From JADCRZ01 sp037718865 (GTDB lineage: Bacteria > Bacteroidota > Bacteroidia > Chitinophagales > Chitinophagaceae), in the NCBI GenBank assembly GCA_037718865.1, contig JBBJMP010000001.1:620001-684000 (forward strand): a stretch of 64,000 bases of DNA, given 5' to 3'. The position numbers and the translations under genes are program-made. Positions 45,965 to 55,905 of the stretch are shown piece by piece. Numbering within the stretch: position 1 is the stretch's first letter; each line of letters starts with the position of its first letter. The notes beneath the pieces were generated by a model. It saw only the letters and a list, made by a program, of their open reading frames with translations. It was not told the DNA's origin and searched no databases.

Positions 45965-47179
45965 TTGATAGATAAAAAAAACGGTATTGAACAGGAAGTA
46001 AAGGCATTACTGGTTGGGGTTATCCAGAACGGGCAAACGGACCAGCGGGTGCAGGAATATCTGGATGAACTTGCTTTTCTCGCCGAAACAGCCGGAGCTA
46101 TTGCCGTTAAGCGGTTTACGCAAAAACTTGCTCACGCTGACAGTAAGACTTTTGTGGGCAAAGGCAAACTCGAAGAAATTAAAAATTATATTGAAGGCCG
46201 CAACATTGGCCTGGTCATCTTTGATGATGAACTGAGCGGGTCGCAGATAACCAATATTGAGAAGGTACTGGAGACGACTACGATAGACCGTTCCGACCTG
46301 ATCCTCGATATCTTTGCGCGGCGCGCCAAGACGGCCCAGGCCAAAGCGCAGGTGGAGTTGGCTCAGTATCAATACATCCTGCCCCGGCTAAGGGGAATGT
46401 GGAAACACCTGGAAAGGCTTGGTGGCGGTATCGGCACAAGAGGTCCGGGGGAAACTGAGATTGAAACGGACAGACGGATCGTGAGGGATAAGATCTCGCT
46501 GTTGCGGAAACGCCTGGCTGATATAGACAAGCAATCGTTCACCCAGCGAAAAGAAAGGGGTGAATTTATCCGGGTGGCCCTGGTGGGATACACAAATGTG
46601 GGAAAATCAACTATCATGAACCTGCTGAGTAAAAGCGAGGTATTTGCCGAAAATAAATTATTTGCCACCCTGGATACCACTACCCGCAAAGTGGTTTTTG
46701 AGAATACCCCGTTTTTATTAAGCGATACCGTGGGGTTCATCAGAAAGCTGCCGCATCACCTGGTAGAAAGTTTTAAAAGTACGCTGGATGAGGTCAGGGA
46801 AGCCGACATATTGTTGCATGTAGTAGACACTTCACATCTGCTGTATGAAGAGCAGCTTGGAGTGGTCAATAAAACCCTGCAGGACCTCGGCGCTTTTGAC
46901 AAGCCGACCATTACCGTTTTCAACAAGATGGATTTGTATGAAAAAAATACGTTTGATCCCTGGCTCGAGGAAGAAGTAAAGCGGGACATTTTACAGGAAC
47001 TGAAGGCAAAATGGGAAAGGGAAACGGATGGCAACTGCGTTTTCATTGCTGCAAAAGACCGGACAAATGTAGAAGAACTAAGGGCTACCATCTTGCACAA
47101 GGTGCAGGAATTATACCGGGTCCGTTACCCGTACCGGGAAATGTTTTTCAATGCAGACGGGTTATCCGAACCGGGGTAG
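45965..47179 (+). CDS. hflX: Ribosome-associated GTPase HflX
   Basis: The 404-residue protein has the HflX N-terminal domain (VGKGKLEEIKNYI region), the RGPGETEIETDRR motif, and the GTPase motifs G1 GYTNVGKST, G3 DTVGFI and G4 NKMD. HflX rescues stalled ribosomes by splitting them. Translation starts with TTG at 45965; no in-frame ATG is available nearby. A short C-terminal extension (YRVRYPYREMFFNADGLSEPG) follows the G domain. It is monocistronic, 91 bases before the Rieske gene. Confidence 0.95.
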   Translation: MIDKKNGIEQEVKALLVGVIQNGQTDQRVQEYLDELAFLAETAGAIAVKRFTQKLAHADSKTFVGKGKLEEIKNYIEGRNIGLVIFDDELSGSQITNIEKVLETTTIDRSDLILDIFARRAKTAQAKAQVELAQYQYILPRLRGMWKHLERLGGGIGTRGPGETEIETDRRIVRDKISLLRKRLADIDKQSFTQRKERGEFIRVALVGYTNVGKSTIMNLLSKSEVFAENKLFATLDTTTRKVVFENTPFLLSDTVGFIRKLPHHLVESFKSTLDEVREADILLHVVDTSHLLYEEQLGVVNKTLQDLGAFDKPTITVFNKMDLYEKNTFDPWLEEEVKRDILQELKAKWERETDGNCVFIAAKDRTNVEELRATILHKVQELYRVRYPYREMFFNADGLSEPG

Positions 47180-47270
47180 GCATGAATTATCTTTGCTGCC
47201 TTTGTTCTCATAATTATTACCCGCTCTTTTTAAGACCTTTTGGTTAACTTATTTCCTCCTATCCGCCCAC

Positions 47271-47624
47271 ATGGCCCAAAACTACAAATGGCATAAGATC
47301 GCCGAAGATGAAACCGATATAGCTTTCCAGTCAAACCAGATAGCTGTAGTAGAGGTGAACGGTAAGATAATTGGACTAGTCCGGCATGAGGACCGATGGT
47401 TTGCCTTTGCACACAAATGTCCGCATGCAAGCGGTATTCTCACTGATGGCTGGATAGACCCAAAGGGAGATGTTGTTTGCCCGGTACATCGGTACCGTTT
47501 TAGTCTGGATAACGGCCGTAATACTAGCGGGGAAGGATTCTATTTAAAGCGCTGGCCGGTGGAAATACGAGCCGACGGTATTTATGTAAGGATGGAAGAA
47601 GGCGGATTATTTAGCTGGATTTAA
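47271..47624 (+). CDS. Rieske [2Fe-2S] ferredoxin-like protein
   Basis: The 117-residue cytosolic protein carries both Rieske ligand pairs: C50-x-H52 (CPH) and C70-x2-H73 (CPVH), separated by the usual loop with a Gly-rich turn. Such small Rieske proteins act as electron carriers or as the small subunit of NirD- or dioxygenase-type systems; no partner is adjacent. Its TAA lies at 47622-47624 and overlaps the stop of the convergent CHASE3/PAS gene in the same TTAA. Confidence 0.9.
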   Translation: MAQNYKWHKIAEDETDIAFQSNQIAVVEVNGKIIGLVRHEDRWFAFAHKCPHASGILTDGWIDPKGDVVCPVHRYRFSLDNGRNTSGEGFYLKRWPVEIRADGIYVRMEEGGLFSWI

Positions 47625-48724
47625 GGCAACCGCCAGCTGCCCTTTGAAACACCCCATTGACTTTCGGGGTTGGATGCTTGTGTTGCGATATACCTGCGCC
47701 TTCCAGTTGACTTTATATCCGATTTGTCAGGCTCTTGATTGTCAGAGCCGATGTCTTTGAGGATACCCTGAAAGCCGGTCACTTTCCCTTTTTCATGTTT
47801 GAGCACACTCAATTGTTCAACCCATTTATGCTCACCTGATTTGGTAAAGATGGGAAAATAGATCGTTGATTCCGGCCTCCTGGCAAGGTATTGCCGCTTG
47901 AAATGTTCCGACACCAGGATGGCAAAGGCTGGGGTCACCAGCAATGAGATGTCTTTATTAACAAGCTCTTGCGGATCGAAGCCTGTAATTGGCTTAACCT
48001 GGTCACTGACAAAGATAAACCTACCGGAAATGTCTGTTGTAAATACTGCGCTTAACGGATCATGCTGTAACACCTGGTATTTTACATTGCCGGTTGAAGG
48101 CAGAGATACTATAGATTTCCGGCGACGCTTGTACGCGATTAATGATATCACTGCCAGTAAGATAAGGTAACCACTGATGACCAGTTTTGTAGTAAACAGG
48201 TCTCGTTTAGCCGCGGTCTCAATTGCCATGGCCGTGTTTCTGGCCAGTTGTTGTTCTTGCTTCTTCATGGCAAAAATGACCTGGTTTATAGAATTCGTTC
48301 CTGATTGGGCCTTGTTTTGGGCCATTGTATAACCTGCCAGGTTCTGACGGGATTTGATCGCAGCAATCTGCAAGGCGGTTTTCTGCTCCGTTAAAAGGAT
48401 AAGCCGTGTGGTGTTCCGGTGCTGTATAAGGTCGTCAGCAGTAAGCAGGCGGGCGGTTTCCAGCTGGCTTGCAAGCCGGGAAATTGTACTCCTTATGTAA
48501 GTCACAGAAGCAGAATCACCGTTAGCGTTAAATTCCTGCATTCCGGATTCTATCTCCCGGATTGATGTATAGGCCTGGCTAATGACGGTAAGAAATTCTG
48601 TACTTTGCCGGGCCTGTTCGGTGGATTCGGTCATGCGGCTGGCAGCGCTGAAGCTGGTCCAGCCGAACCAGCAAAGGCCTGGAAGGGTGAGCAACCCAAT
48701 TAAAATGCCGGAAGAGATTTTCAT
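47621..48724 (-). CDS. CHASE3/PAS membrane sensor protein without output domain
   Basis: The 367-residue protein has an N-terminal membrane helix (ILIGLLTLPGLCWFGWTSF), a CHASE3-type periplasmic helical domain (EQARQSTEFLTVISQAYTSI ... LSSQLETAR-like region), a second membrane helix (LVISGYLILLAVISLIAY) and a cytosolic PAS domain (LQHDPLSAVFTTDISGRFIFV ... VTGFQGILKDI). Then comes a short basic tail and no kinase, cyclase or DNA-binding domain. Either it signals by protein contact or the kinase part is lost. The stop codon is clean and convergent with the Rieske gene. Confidence 0.85.
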   Translation of the reverse strand: MKISSGILIGLLTLPGLCWFGWTSFSAASRMTESTEQARQSTEFLTVISQAYTSIREIESGMQEFNANGDSASVTYIRSTISRLASQLETARLLTADDLIQHRNTTRLILLTEQKTALQIAAIKSRQNLAGYTMAQNKAQSGTNSINQVIFAMKKQEQQLARNTAMAIETAAKRDLFTTKLVISGYLILLAVISLIAYKRRRKSIVSLPSTGNVKYQVLQHDPLSAVFTTDISGRFIFVSDQVKPITGFDPQELVNKDISLLVTPAFAILVSEHFKRQYLARRPESTIYFPIFTKSGEHKWVEQLSVLKHEKGKVTGFQGILKDIGSDNQEPDKSDIKSTGRRRYIATQASNPESQWGVSKGSWRLP

Positions 48725-48909
48725 AGACTAAAGGATTAGGCCATAAACGCAAATCCCTGCAATTAATTACCCGGGATACCGTGTTTCTTGGGGCCGGCTA
48801 AGCAGTTCTACGCAGTAGCCTTTCCCGCCGATCAAGGTTTTTAAACGGGTGAAACGCAGGATTGTTTATCAAGATTGCCGCTTTGTGGTCACCTTTTGGC
48901 GAAGGCTTT

Positions 48910-49714
48910 TTACTTACTGTCCATTATTTTTGTGCCTTGTCCGGCAACCAGCTGCCAGCGTCCATTCTGTTTTACGAATGTATCGGTCCACCGGTATTGG
49001 CCGCTCAGGTCAACATCCTTGTACTTACCCTTATCCGTTGTACGACAGGTTACAACAGCTGTATTCCCATAGACATGCACTTTCATATCATCTAGTTTTG
49101 ATGATTCGAATTTCAGGTCACCGGATTTTATATCAGCAATACCTTTGGCCTTGTCCATGACCGTTCCGTCGGGAGCAGTAAAAATATAGGTGCTGGCCTG
49201 GTAACGTTCGTTGGCGGAGGCGTCCCCCTTGAGTAGTGCATCAAGCAGTTCCTGCTCGATCTTTTTGATGGTTTGTTCGTCATTGGTGCCAGCGGCCTCG
49301 GCAGCAGCAGGCGTCCCCTGTCCGTTGACTACCTGCCAGCGTCCGCCGTTCTTTACCATGACCAGTGTTGATGGATTCAAGGCGGTATCCTGGCCCGGAT
49401 TTTTAATTCTTACTATGGTATTAGCTACGGCGGTATTGCCGTATATCCGGATTTTCACATCTTCATAGGCAAAAAATTCCGGTGCCGGCGTTGAGCTGAA
49501 GGAAGCTGTGCGTTGTGTTTTGTTATGCACCAAACCCGTTGGAGCTATAAACATATAGCGTCTGCCCATATGCGGTTTAAGGTGGCCAAATCTTTAGATT
49601 TCAAGGCACCAGTGATCTCGTTGAGTACCTGCCGGACGGCTTGTTCTTCTTTGGATTGGCAATAAGGCTGGAGATGAAGAGCAGCATGGCAAGGATTATA
49701 GATAAACGTTTCAT
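48910..49714 (-). pseudogene. Two-domain DUF4440 (NTF2-like) gene with two frameshifts
   Basis: The frame 48910-49569 encodes most of a tandem DUF4440 protein: the first copy with YMFIAPTGLVHNKTQ and NGGRWQVVNGQGTP, the second with STYIFTAPDGTVMDKAK and NGRWQLVAGQGTKI. The N-terminus is split: ATG at 49714 gives a signal peptide (MKRLSIILAMLLFISSL), a second frame gives EEQAVRQVLNEITGAL and LKSKDLATLNRIWAD, and the third is the main frame. Two one-base shifts (near 49655 and 49570) are needed. The gene is a pseudogene or carries sequence errors. DUF4440 proteins are usually small envelope or enzymatic NTF2-fold proteins. Confidence 0.78.
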
Positions 49715-49961
49715 AACAGGTTGTTTTTAAGGTGTGAAAATGCGTGCGCGTTAGCAGGTTGCTTAACTGGAGAGGTAAGAAGGCAATGGAAGTAACTGCT
49801 ATGAGGTATTAAGGTATGGAAAATGTTTGAAAAATCAAAGAGTTGGTGGTAATTGGCTGTCGGCTTGTGTTTGATGAGGCTTTTCCTGGATGTTAGATTG
49901 TAGGTGGTGCCTGTTCCAGGATTGGGATGTAATATAATTATAAAGATTTTGAAGGTATCGG

Positions 49962-49991
49962 TTTGATTAAAACCTAAAATCCTTACTTTTG
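49962..49991 (+). promoter_or_regulatory. Promoter for tRNA-Asn (-33 TTTG, -7 TACTTTTG)
   Basis: TTTG at 49962-49965 and TACTTTTG at 49984-49991 have 18 bases between them. This fits the Bacteroidota sigma-ABfr pattern TTTG-N about 19-TAnnTTTG. The mature tRNA begins 22 bases later. Confidence 0.7.
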
Positions 49992-50012
49992 CCACCCCTG
50001 GCAAGGGAACAT

Positions 50013-50086
50013 TCCTCCTTAGCTCAGTTGGTTAGAGCATCTGACTGTTAATCAGAGGGTCGCCCGTTCAAGTCGGGCAGGGGGAG
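50013..50086 (+). tRNA. tRNA-Asn (GTT)
   Basis: Acceptor arms TCCTCCT / AGGGGGA, D-arm AGCTCAGTTGGTTAGAGC, anticodon stem CTGA / TCAG with loop containing GTT, T-arm GCCCG-TTCAAGT-CGGGC, discriminator G. Anticodon GTT reads Asn codons, and discriminator G is correct for Asn. CCA is not encoded. Confidence 0.96.
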
Positions 50087-50097
50087 CTAAGACAGAC

Positions 50098-50134
50098 AAG
50101 GGTTTCAAGAGATTGAGACCTTTTTTGTTTTAAG
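50098..50134 (+). terminator. tRNA-Asn terminator, same hairpin as after the other tRNA
   Basis: Stem AAGGGTTTCAA / TTGAGACCTTT with GAGA loop, then a long T run. The hairpin core is identical to that at 11782. Confidence 0.8.
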
Positions 50135-50156
50135 GCTGCGACTCAACCACGACACA
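50135..50156 (+). repeat. Two diverged 11-bp repeats after tRNA-Asn terminator
   Basis: GCTGCGACTCA and ACCACGACACA, followed by AAT, match the two perfect TCCGCGACACA units after the CAT tRNA in spacing and sequence (shared core CGACACA). Confidence 0.5.
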
Positions 50157-50177
50157 AATGATGTTTATTTGATCAAA

Positions 50178-50270
50178 ATGAGTAACCTAGAACTGGCTGA
50201 CAAAGTTTTATTGGTTTTATTGGAAAACAAGGCATCTTCCTTGGAAGAAGTAGCAGAATATCTTAATTAA
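50178..50270 (+). CDS. Possible 30-residue remnant peptide
   Basis: A small frame begins MSNLELADKVLLVLLENK, acidic and helical, and ends at 50270. It could be the first part of a gene lost when the transposon inserted. Bases 50271-50511 hold nothing else I can name. Confidence 0.3.
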   Translation: MSNLELADKVLLVLLENKASSLEEVAEYLN

Positions 50271-50511
50271 AATAGATATTAAAACGGTTAAATCTATAAT
50301 GGTTCTGGAGTTTCCTCAATTTTCATTTGTTTGTTGGCTCAAACTTAGGCTGATGGCCTGTTAAGAGATTTTTAGAGTTGAAAGAGGTATTTTTTTCATT
50401 TTTTCATTGTTTATGATGGTGTCTATGTCAAAAAGTCCCTTAAAAAAGTTTCCTCAAAAAATTGCGTCCAATTTCGTAAAATGCAAGTACCAACTAAACA
50501 TCTATACGATC

Positions 50512-51376
50512 ATGGACGCAAACTCTTTACGGACGCACCGTTTCAAAGCGCAACTTAATAAATTTTCAGGAATCATTTCCAGACAATTTCCCAAGACGAA
50601 ACGAAGACTGATAAAGGAAATGGTCTATGGTATTCAAGCCAGCAAGGATGTTAAATTGTCTAATATAAGCCGGTCCTTGCAAGAAGATATTCCTCTGATC
50701 AAAACGGAGGATCGCTTAAGCCGCAACCTGGCCGATGAAGATTTTACAGATGTGCTTAACGAAGAGATTTTACGACTCGGCGATGATAAAATAACCACCG
50801 ATATGGTCATTGCTATTGACCCAGGCGATATCATGAAGCCCTACGCCAAGGCCATGGAACACCTTTGTGGCATTTATGATGGTAGCGCTCATCAAAAGGC
50901 CAAAGGCTACCATTTGTGCCAGGTAACAGCCGCTAACCTGGAGCATAACAAAATTGTCCCCTTGTATAGTCAGGCTTTTTCCTCACAGGAAGGAGGCTAT
51001 GTGAGCATAGCAGAGAAGATGAAAGACATTATCGGTAAAGTGAAAAATCGTATCGGTACTGTCGGCACCTGGGCAGTAGACAGGCAGGGAGATGATATTA
51101 ATTTGTTTAATTTTTTTGATACAGAAAAATTATCGTTTGTAACCCGGCTGAAATTAAATCGATGGTTATATACCCATAATAAGAACGGAGGCATCGTTCC
51201 TGTAAAAGCTGAACGTTTACACAAACACATGTCCATGAATCACCGGGCCCAAATCACTAAAATTGACGATGGCAAGGAGACCATTATCAATCTTGAATTT
51301 GGTATTACTAAGGTTACTGTTTATGACAAGCCTGAAAAATGGTATTATGCCGTAGTTGCACTCAAAGCTTTCGGTG
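50512..51376 (+). pseudogene. IS4-type transposase, C-terminally truncated
   Basis: From ATG 50512 (start shared with the inverted copy at 52152) the sequence reads MDANSLRTHRFKAQLNKFSG, the acidic motif AIDPGDIMKPYAKAMEH, VTAANLEHNKIVPLY and the second acidic region GTWAVDRQGDD. Homology ends near 51376, and the frame runs into an unrelated hydrolase sequence. The DDE C-terminus is missing, so it cannot be active. The frame is open upstream to 50407, but that part is noncoding by comparison with the other copy. Confidence 0.8.
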
Positions 51377-51775
51377 CGTTATGTATGTATAACGGCAAGT
51401 TTTATTACGATGACCTGAAATTAGAAAACGAGACTGGGGAAGGCAAGTGGACAAATATTTTTACCGCCGATTTTGAGAACGATACAAACGCCCTCAAAAA
51501 AGGCATTAGAAGTGGAACATCCGGCGTTGATACAAATGAACATACAAATTATAAAGCTGGCATAGTAAGAGGCCAAAAAGCACAAGGATCTCAATGCCTG
51601 ATGATTGAAGGTGCAAATGTGCCTAATTATGGCATGAACAAAGAAGTCGGCAAATTTGCCGATGTGAATGGCATAAAATGTATTATGAAATTTATGGAGA
51701 AGGCGCTCCTCTAGTGGTTTTACATGGCAATGGCGGTTCAATAGAAAATGCTTCAATATTTTATGCAGAGTCGCC
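51377..51775 (+). pseudogene. Alpha/beta-hydrolase gene fragment
   Basis: After the transposase, the same frame reads NGKFYYDDLKLENETGEGKW and QGSQCLMIEGANVPNYGMNK, typical of the N-terminal domain of a Bacteroidota secreted alpha/beta-hydrolase. After a one-base shift near 51680 it reads YYEIYGEGAPLVVLHGNGGS, the oxyanion-hole start of the fold. It is cut again near 51775 by the inverted transposase remnant. Neither end of the hydrolase is present. Confidence 0.75.
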
Positions 51776-52152
51776 TTGGCTACCATCCCAAATACCGCAA
51801 AGATTTTCCATGGCCTTTGCATAAGGTTTCATGATATCGCCAGGATCAATAGCTATTACCATACTTTCATTAATCTTATCGTCTCCAAGGCGAAGAATTC
51901 GCGCATTAATATGCTCGGTAAAATCTTCATCATCCAGATTGCGGCTCAGGCGGTCTTCTGTTTTAATCAGCGCAATATCTTTCTGCAAGGCACGGCCAAT
52001 ATCCGACAACTTGACATCCTTACTGGCCTGAATGCCATAATTAATTCTTTGACCAGTCTTTGTTTTACTAAGCCTAACCCTTTGGAAATAATTCCTGAAA
52101 ATTTATTAGATTGAGCTTTGAAACGCCCTATGGTATAAGAGTTTGCGTCCAT
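51776..52152 (-). pseudogene. Second, inverted transposase fragment, frameshifted
   Basis: The minus strand starts MDANSYTIGRFKAQSNKFSG, shifts frame near 52025, then continues SDIGRALQKDIALIKTEDRL and AIDPGDIMKPYAKAMENLCG before stopping. It is a diverged copy (not identical) of the transposase at 50512 with only the first 130 or so codons. It points toward that copy. Confidence 0.8.
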
Positions 52153-52592
52153 AAGTGTGTTGCTTTGTAGGTGGTACTTCAATTTAGCACACCGGACAGT
52201 GAATATAAGATTACGTGTTATATGATAATTTAATGGTTTTGAATGCAAGTTCTAAATTACATTCTAAGTTCAGCAATACTCAAGTGAAATTTGAATTTCT
52301 ATATATAATTCTCGATTATTGTAGAAGTATTAACGTATGTTGTTTTGCCCCGGCACAAAATTCCTAGAGGAAATTTTAATGGCTAGGTTTTGGATGTTTT
52401 ATTCTTAATCAGATATTTAAAAAGCTACTAATGTTACAAATGCATATCTTTCGATAGTACTTTATAAGGAAATGCACATTAAATTGCTGAGAGTTTAGAA
52501 ACTGCATAAAAGGATGTATCATGCAATTTTGGCTGAAATGACAGAAGCCGGCCCTTCTTTTTCTTCCAACATTACTGAACGCTGGTTAGTTA
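52153..52592. other. Intergenic region upstream of ktrB
   Basis: 440 bases, AT-rich, with no gene or structured element I can support. It presumably holds the ktrB promoter; TATCTTTC at 52445 is one mismatch from TAnnTTTG. Confidence 0.4.
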
Positions 52593-54434
52593 ATGAGCAG
52601 AATAAATATATTAGCCAAATGGAGTTTTAGAAGAGCAAAAAACTCTTCCTTCTTACGGGAAGGTCTTCATTATAAAATAATAGACTACATCAATGCCTTT
52701 GTACCTCCTCTTTTGCTTTTAGCAATAGCAGTTGTTATATATGAATTCGGATACAAACCTTTCTGGAGTAATTATTTAAGAATTAATTATTGGCTTCGGA
52801 TAATTCTAACAACAACTGTCATACTCACAGGAGTAAGGATATTGCTTGAAATTTTTGTCGCTAAAAAATTAAGAGCACGGATTTTTAACTTTATTGGTTT
52901 CGCTTTTGCCCTCTTCGTTACATTCTATATATTGCCTCAAAAAGCAAGTATTGTCTATCCAGAAACAAATCGCTTCCTATTTTTAAAATTGATGTTGTAC
53001 GGTGGCATACTCTTGGGATTTATTACTGAAATATCTCATTTCCTTCAATTTCTTTATTCCAAAACAGTAAATCCCGGAATTCTTTTTGTAGGGAGTTTTG
53101 CTTTGCTTATCGGAGTTGGAGCGTTTCTTCTTAAGCTGCCTAATGCTAATAATAGTGGCATTTCAACGCTTGATGCTGTTTTTACCTCTACCAGTGCAGT
53201 CTGTGTTACAGGCTTAATTGTAGTAGACACTGCTACACAATTCACGTCCTTTGGTCAATTAATAATCCTGCTACTTATCCAGATTGGTGGTTTGGGGTTT
53301 ATGACGTTAACAGGTATGCTGGCTTATGCTGTGGCTGGCCAATCTTCCTTTAAAACTCAACTTGCCTTTACAGATATAATGAGCAACAGGAAGATCAGCA
53401 ACATCATGCACTTTATTTACCAGGTAGTATTTGTAACATTACTTATTGAAACTATAGGGGCGTGTCTTCTCTATCTCGCATGGGATGATCAATTATTTTA
53501 CAGAAAGATCGACAAGCTTTTCTTTTCCATTTTCCATTCAGTATCTGCATTCTGTAATGCCGGTTTTTCTACTTACAGTAATGGTTTATATCAATTAGAG
53601 ATTAGATATAATTACAGCCTTCAGCTAATATTAGCAGTGCTTGTTATATTAGGAGCTTTAGGTTTTCCAATTGTATTCAATCTATATCGCTTTGTAAGAA
53701 TAAAGGTATCAAATTTCAAGAGTTATATTTTAAGTGACCCTAAAAGAGAATTCTTTCCAAATATAATTATGCTTAATAGCCGGCTTGCCATTGTTGTAAA
53801 TGCTGTTTTACTTATTGGAGGCTTTGTAGCTTACATTTCATTCGAACAAGGGAATACATTAACTCAGCATCCTTCCATATGGGGAAAGTTCGTAACCAGT
53901 TTATTTGGTAGTGTAACACCCCGAACTGCTGGATTTAATACAGTAGATTTAACTGCAATGACACTTCCTATGGTAATGGTCTATATTTTATTGATGTGGA
54001 TCGGAGCTTCTCCTGGCTCAACAGGAGGAGGGATAAAAACTACCACAGCAGGAGTTGCTTTCCTGAATATGATGGCCGTATTAAAAGGTCAGGACAGGAC
54101 TGAATATTTTCGTTCTGAAATATCGCATCAATCCGTAAGAAGAGCTTTTGCTATTATTACATCATCATTATTAATAATAGGGATAGCAATATTCTTTATA
54201 GCTTTCAATGATAATAACAAGGGTTTGATAAATATTGCTTTTGAAGTATTTTCAGCTTTCAGTACAGTAGGATTGTCCTTAGGCATAACTGCCGGATTAA
54301 GCACAATGAGCAAAATAGTATTAATGATTACAATGTTCATAGGCAGGGTTGGCACAATAACTTTATTAGTAATTTTTATCAGGCAAAGCAGACAATTATA
54401 TTATCGCTACCCTAAAGAGGATATAGCATTTTAA
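52593..54434 (+). CDS. ktrB: KtrB/TrkH-type potassium uptake channel
   Basis: The 613-residue membrane protein has an N-terminal extension of about 150 residues with extra membrane segments, then the four-fold P-loop structure. The filter-like motifs are SAVCVTGLI, SVSAFCNAGFS, SVTPRTAGFNT and FSAFSTVGLSLG, with the cytosolic gating loop region PGSTGGGIKTTT. The usual family length is about 450, so the N-terminal extension is notable but common in Bacteroidota. It moves K+ (possibly with Na+) across the inner membrane. KtrA follows by 12 bases. Confidence 0.93.
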   Translation: MSRINILAKWSFRRAKNSSFLREGLHYKIIDYINAFVPPLLLLAIAVVIYEFGYKPFWSNYLRINYWLRIILTTTVILTGVRILLEIFVAKKLRARIFNFIGFAFALFVTFYILPQKASIVYPETNRFLFLKLMLYGGILLGFITEISHFLQFLYSKTVNPGILFVGSFALLIGVGAFLLKLPNANNSGISTLDAVFTSTSAVCVTGLIVVDTATQFTSFGQLIILLLIQIGGLGFMTLTGMLAYAVAGQSSFKTQLAFTDIMSNRKISNIMHFIYQVVFVTLLIETIGACLLYLAWDDQLFYRKIDKLFFSIFHSVSAFCNAGFSTYSNGLYQLEIRYNYSLQLILAVLVILGALGFPIVFNLYRFVRIKVSNFKSYILSDPKREFFPNIIMLNSRLAIVVNAVLLIGGFVAYISFEQGNTLTQHPSIWGKFVTSLFGSVTPRTAGFNTVDLTAMTLPMVMVYILLMWIGASPGSTGGGIKTTTAGVAFLNMMAVLKGQDRTEYFRSEISHQSVRRAFAIITSSLLIIGIAIFFIAFNDNNKGLINIAFEVFSAFSTVGLSLGITAGLSTMSKIVLMITMFIGRVGTITLLVIFIRQSRQLYYRYPKEDIAF

Positions 54435-54446
54435 ACGAAAGCAAGT

Positions 54447-55130
54447 ATGAAATTCATTGTATTTGGATTGGGAGGCTTCGGCGCCTCCCTTTCCCGGCAA
54501 CTTGTTCAATTAGGACATGAGGTTATAGCAGTCGATCAACAACTTGAGGTTGTTGATAGATATAAACATTCTATTACTCATGCCATTGCATTAGATGCTA
54601 CCAATAAAGAAGCCGTTGAACAATTACCGCTTAAAGATGTGGATGCGGCAATTGTGGGTATAGGCGAGAACGAAGGCGCAAATATTATGGTAACTGCATT
54701 ATTGAAACAACTTGGTGTTAAAAGGATAATTTGTCGCATTACATCGCCGTTGCAGAAAATAGTATTGGAAGCAATGGATATGCAGGAATTTGTAAATCCC
54801 GAAGCTTCATCAGCCGATAGGTTGGCATTAAAGCTGGATCTACCTGGGGTAATCGATTCATTTCAAATTAACCCTGATTACCGGTTATTAGAGGTTGGCG
54901 TACCTTTACGTTATGTAGGACGTACTATAAATGAATTGGATCTTGCTCATCGATATCGTCTTGTATTAGTAACAATATTAAAAAAGACACAAACCCAAAA
55001 TCTTTTTGGACACACCAAAGGTGAATTACAGGTAATAGGCATTTTACCTCCTGATACTAAACTACAATCAGACGATATACTACTCCTCTTTGGCGCTCCT
55101 TCTGACCTGGAAAAATTTATAGAGGGATAA
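54447..55130 (+). CDS. ktrA: KtrA/TrkA-type potassium channel regulator
   Basis: The 227-residue cytosolic protein has an N-terminal RCK/TrkA-N Rossmann domain (FIVFGLGGFGASLSRQLVQL, DQQLEVVDRY, RIICRITSPLQKIVLE) and a C-terminal TrkA-C domain (PDTKLQSDDILLLFGAPSDLEKF). It forms the octameric ring that gates KtrB by ATP/ADP binding. It is directly downstream of ktrB in the same operon. Confidence 0.95.
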   Translation: MKFIVFGLGGFGASLSRQLVQLGHEVIAVDQQLEVVDRYKHSITHAIALDATNKEAVEQLPLKDVDAAIVGIGENEGANIMVTALLKQLGVKRIICRITSPLQKIVLEAMDMQEFVNPEASSADRLALKLDLPGVIDSFQINPDYRLLEVGVPLRYVGRTINELDLAHRYRLVLVTILKKTQTQNLFGHTKGELQVIGILPPDTKLQSDDILLLFGAPSDLEKFIEG

Positions 55131-55167
55131 ATATGAGTGTAAATCACTATTCCAGGGGGAAATTATG

Positions 55168-55905
55168 TTAATTATGCTCACAGCCTTCCCTCAAGACAAT
55201 TATCGACTCATCCCCTCCTGGGATAGGTAGGGTGGGAAAATTTGTAATTAAATATCTGACGTAAGTCATACTATTCAGTATAGCGCTGGGCTCTATGGCT
55301 GCACTGTTCAACTGCGCATATTGGGCCGTCGTAATGGTATCGCTGTAACGTGTTACATCATCCTGGTTATTCCGGAAATACAGCACTCCAAGATAGCTGC
55401 CATTTGCGTATTGCTTATTGTAATTGAATTCAAAGGAATTGACGTATTCGGGTCTTAAGGCCGGGTTACCCTGGCTTATGTTTAACGGATCATTGATATC
55501 AATATACGGGTTCAACTGCCAAAAATTAGGACGGCGGATCCGTCTGTTGAAATTAAGCTGCACTTCCGCGCCTTCACCTATCTCCTTCGTCAGGAATAAA
55601 CTTGGGAAAAGGCCATCGAAAATACTTCCTATATCCAGCGGGAGCTTATAGCCAAATTTCCTGGCACTGTCTATCAGAACCCCATTGAAGACGGATTGCT
55701 CAGCGCGCAGGCCGGCCTGGTACTGGATGCCCTTCCATTTATTAGTATAGGTGGTATACGCAGCATATACGGTTTCATCGTATTTTACATTAGTGCTTAA
55801 AGGAAGTTTGAGCTCGATGTTGTTATTTAATGAGTAACCATTAAGAATATTGTTATTGTTATTCCTGAACCCGCGTAACCCTATTTGGTTTGACTTTCCA
55901 CCACC
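55168..55905 (-). pseudogene. Outer-membrane beta-barrel (TonB-receptor-like) fragment
   Basis: The minus strand is open from about 55905 to the stop at 55168 but has no normal start, with a TAA just upstream. It reads TonB-dependent/outer membrane beta-barrel family segments: NNIELKLPLSTNVKYDE, KGIQYQAGLRAEQSVFNG, VQLNFNRRIRRPNFWQLNPY and ISQGNPALRPEYVNSFEFNY. After NNQDDVTRYSD homology fades and it ends in sequence unlike the family (REGCEHN). Both ends are lost. It is the remnant of a receptor gene. Confidence 0.75.
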
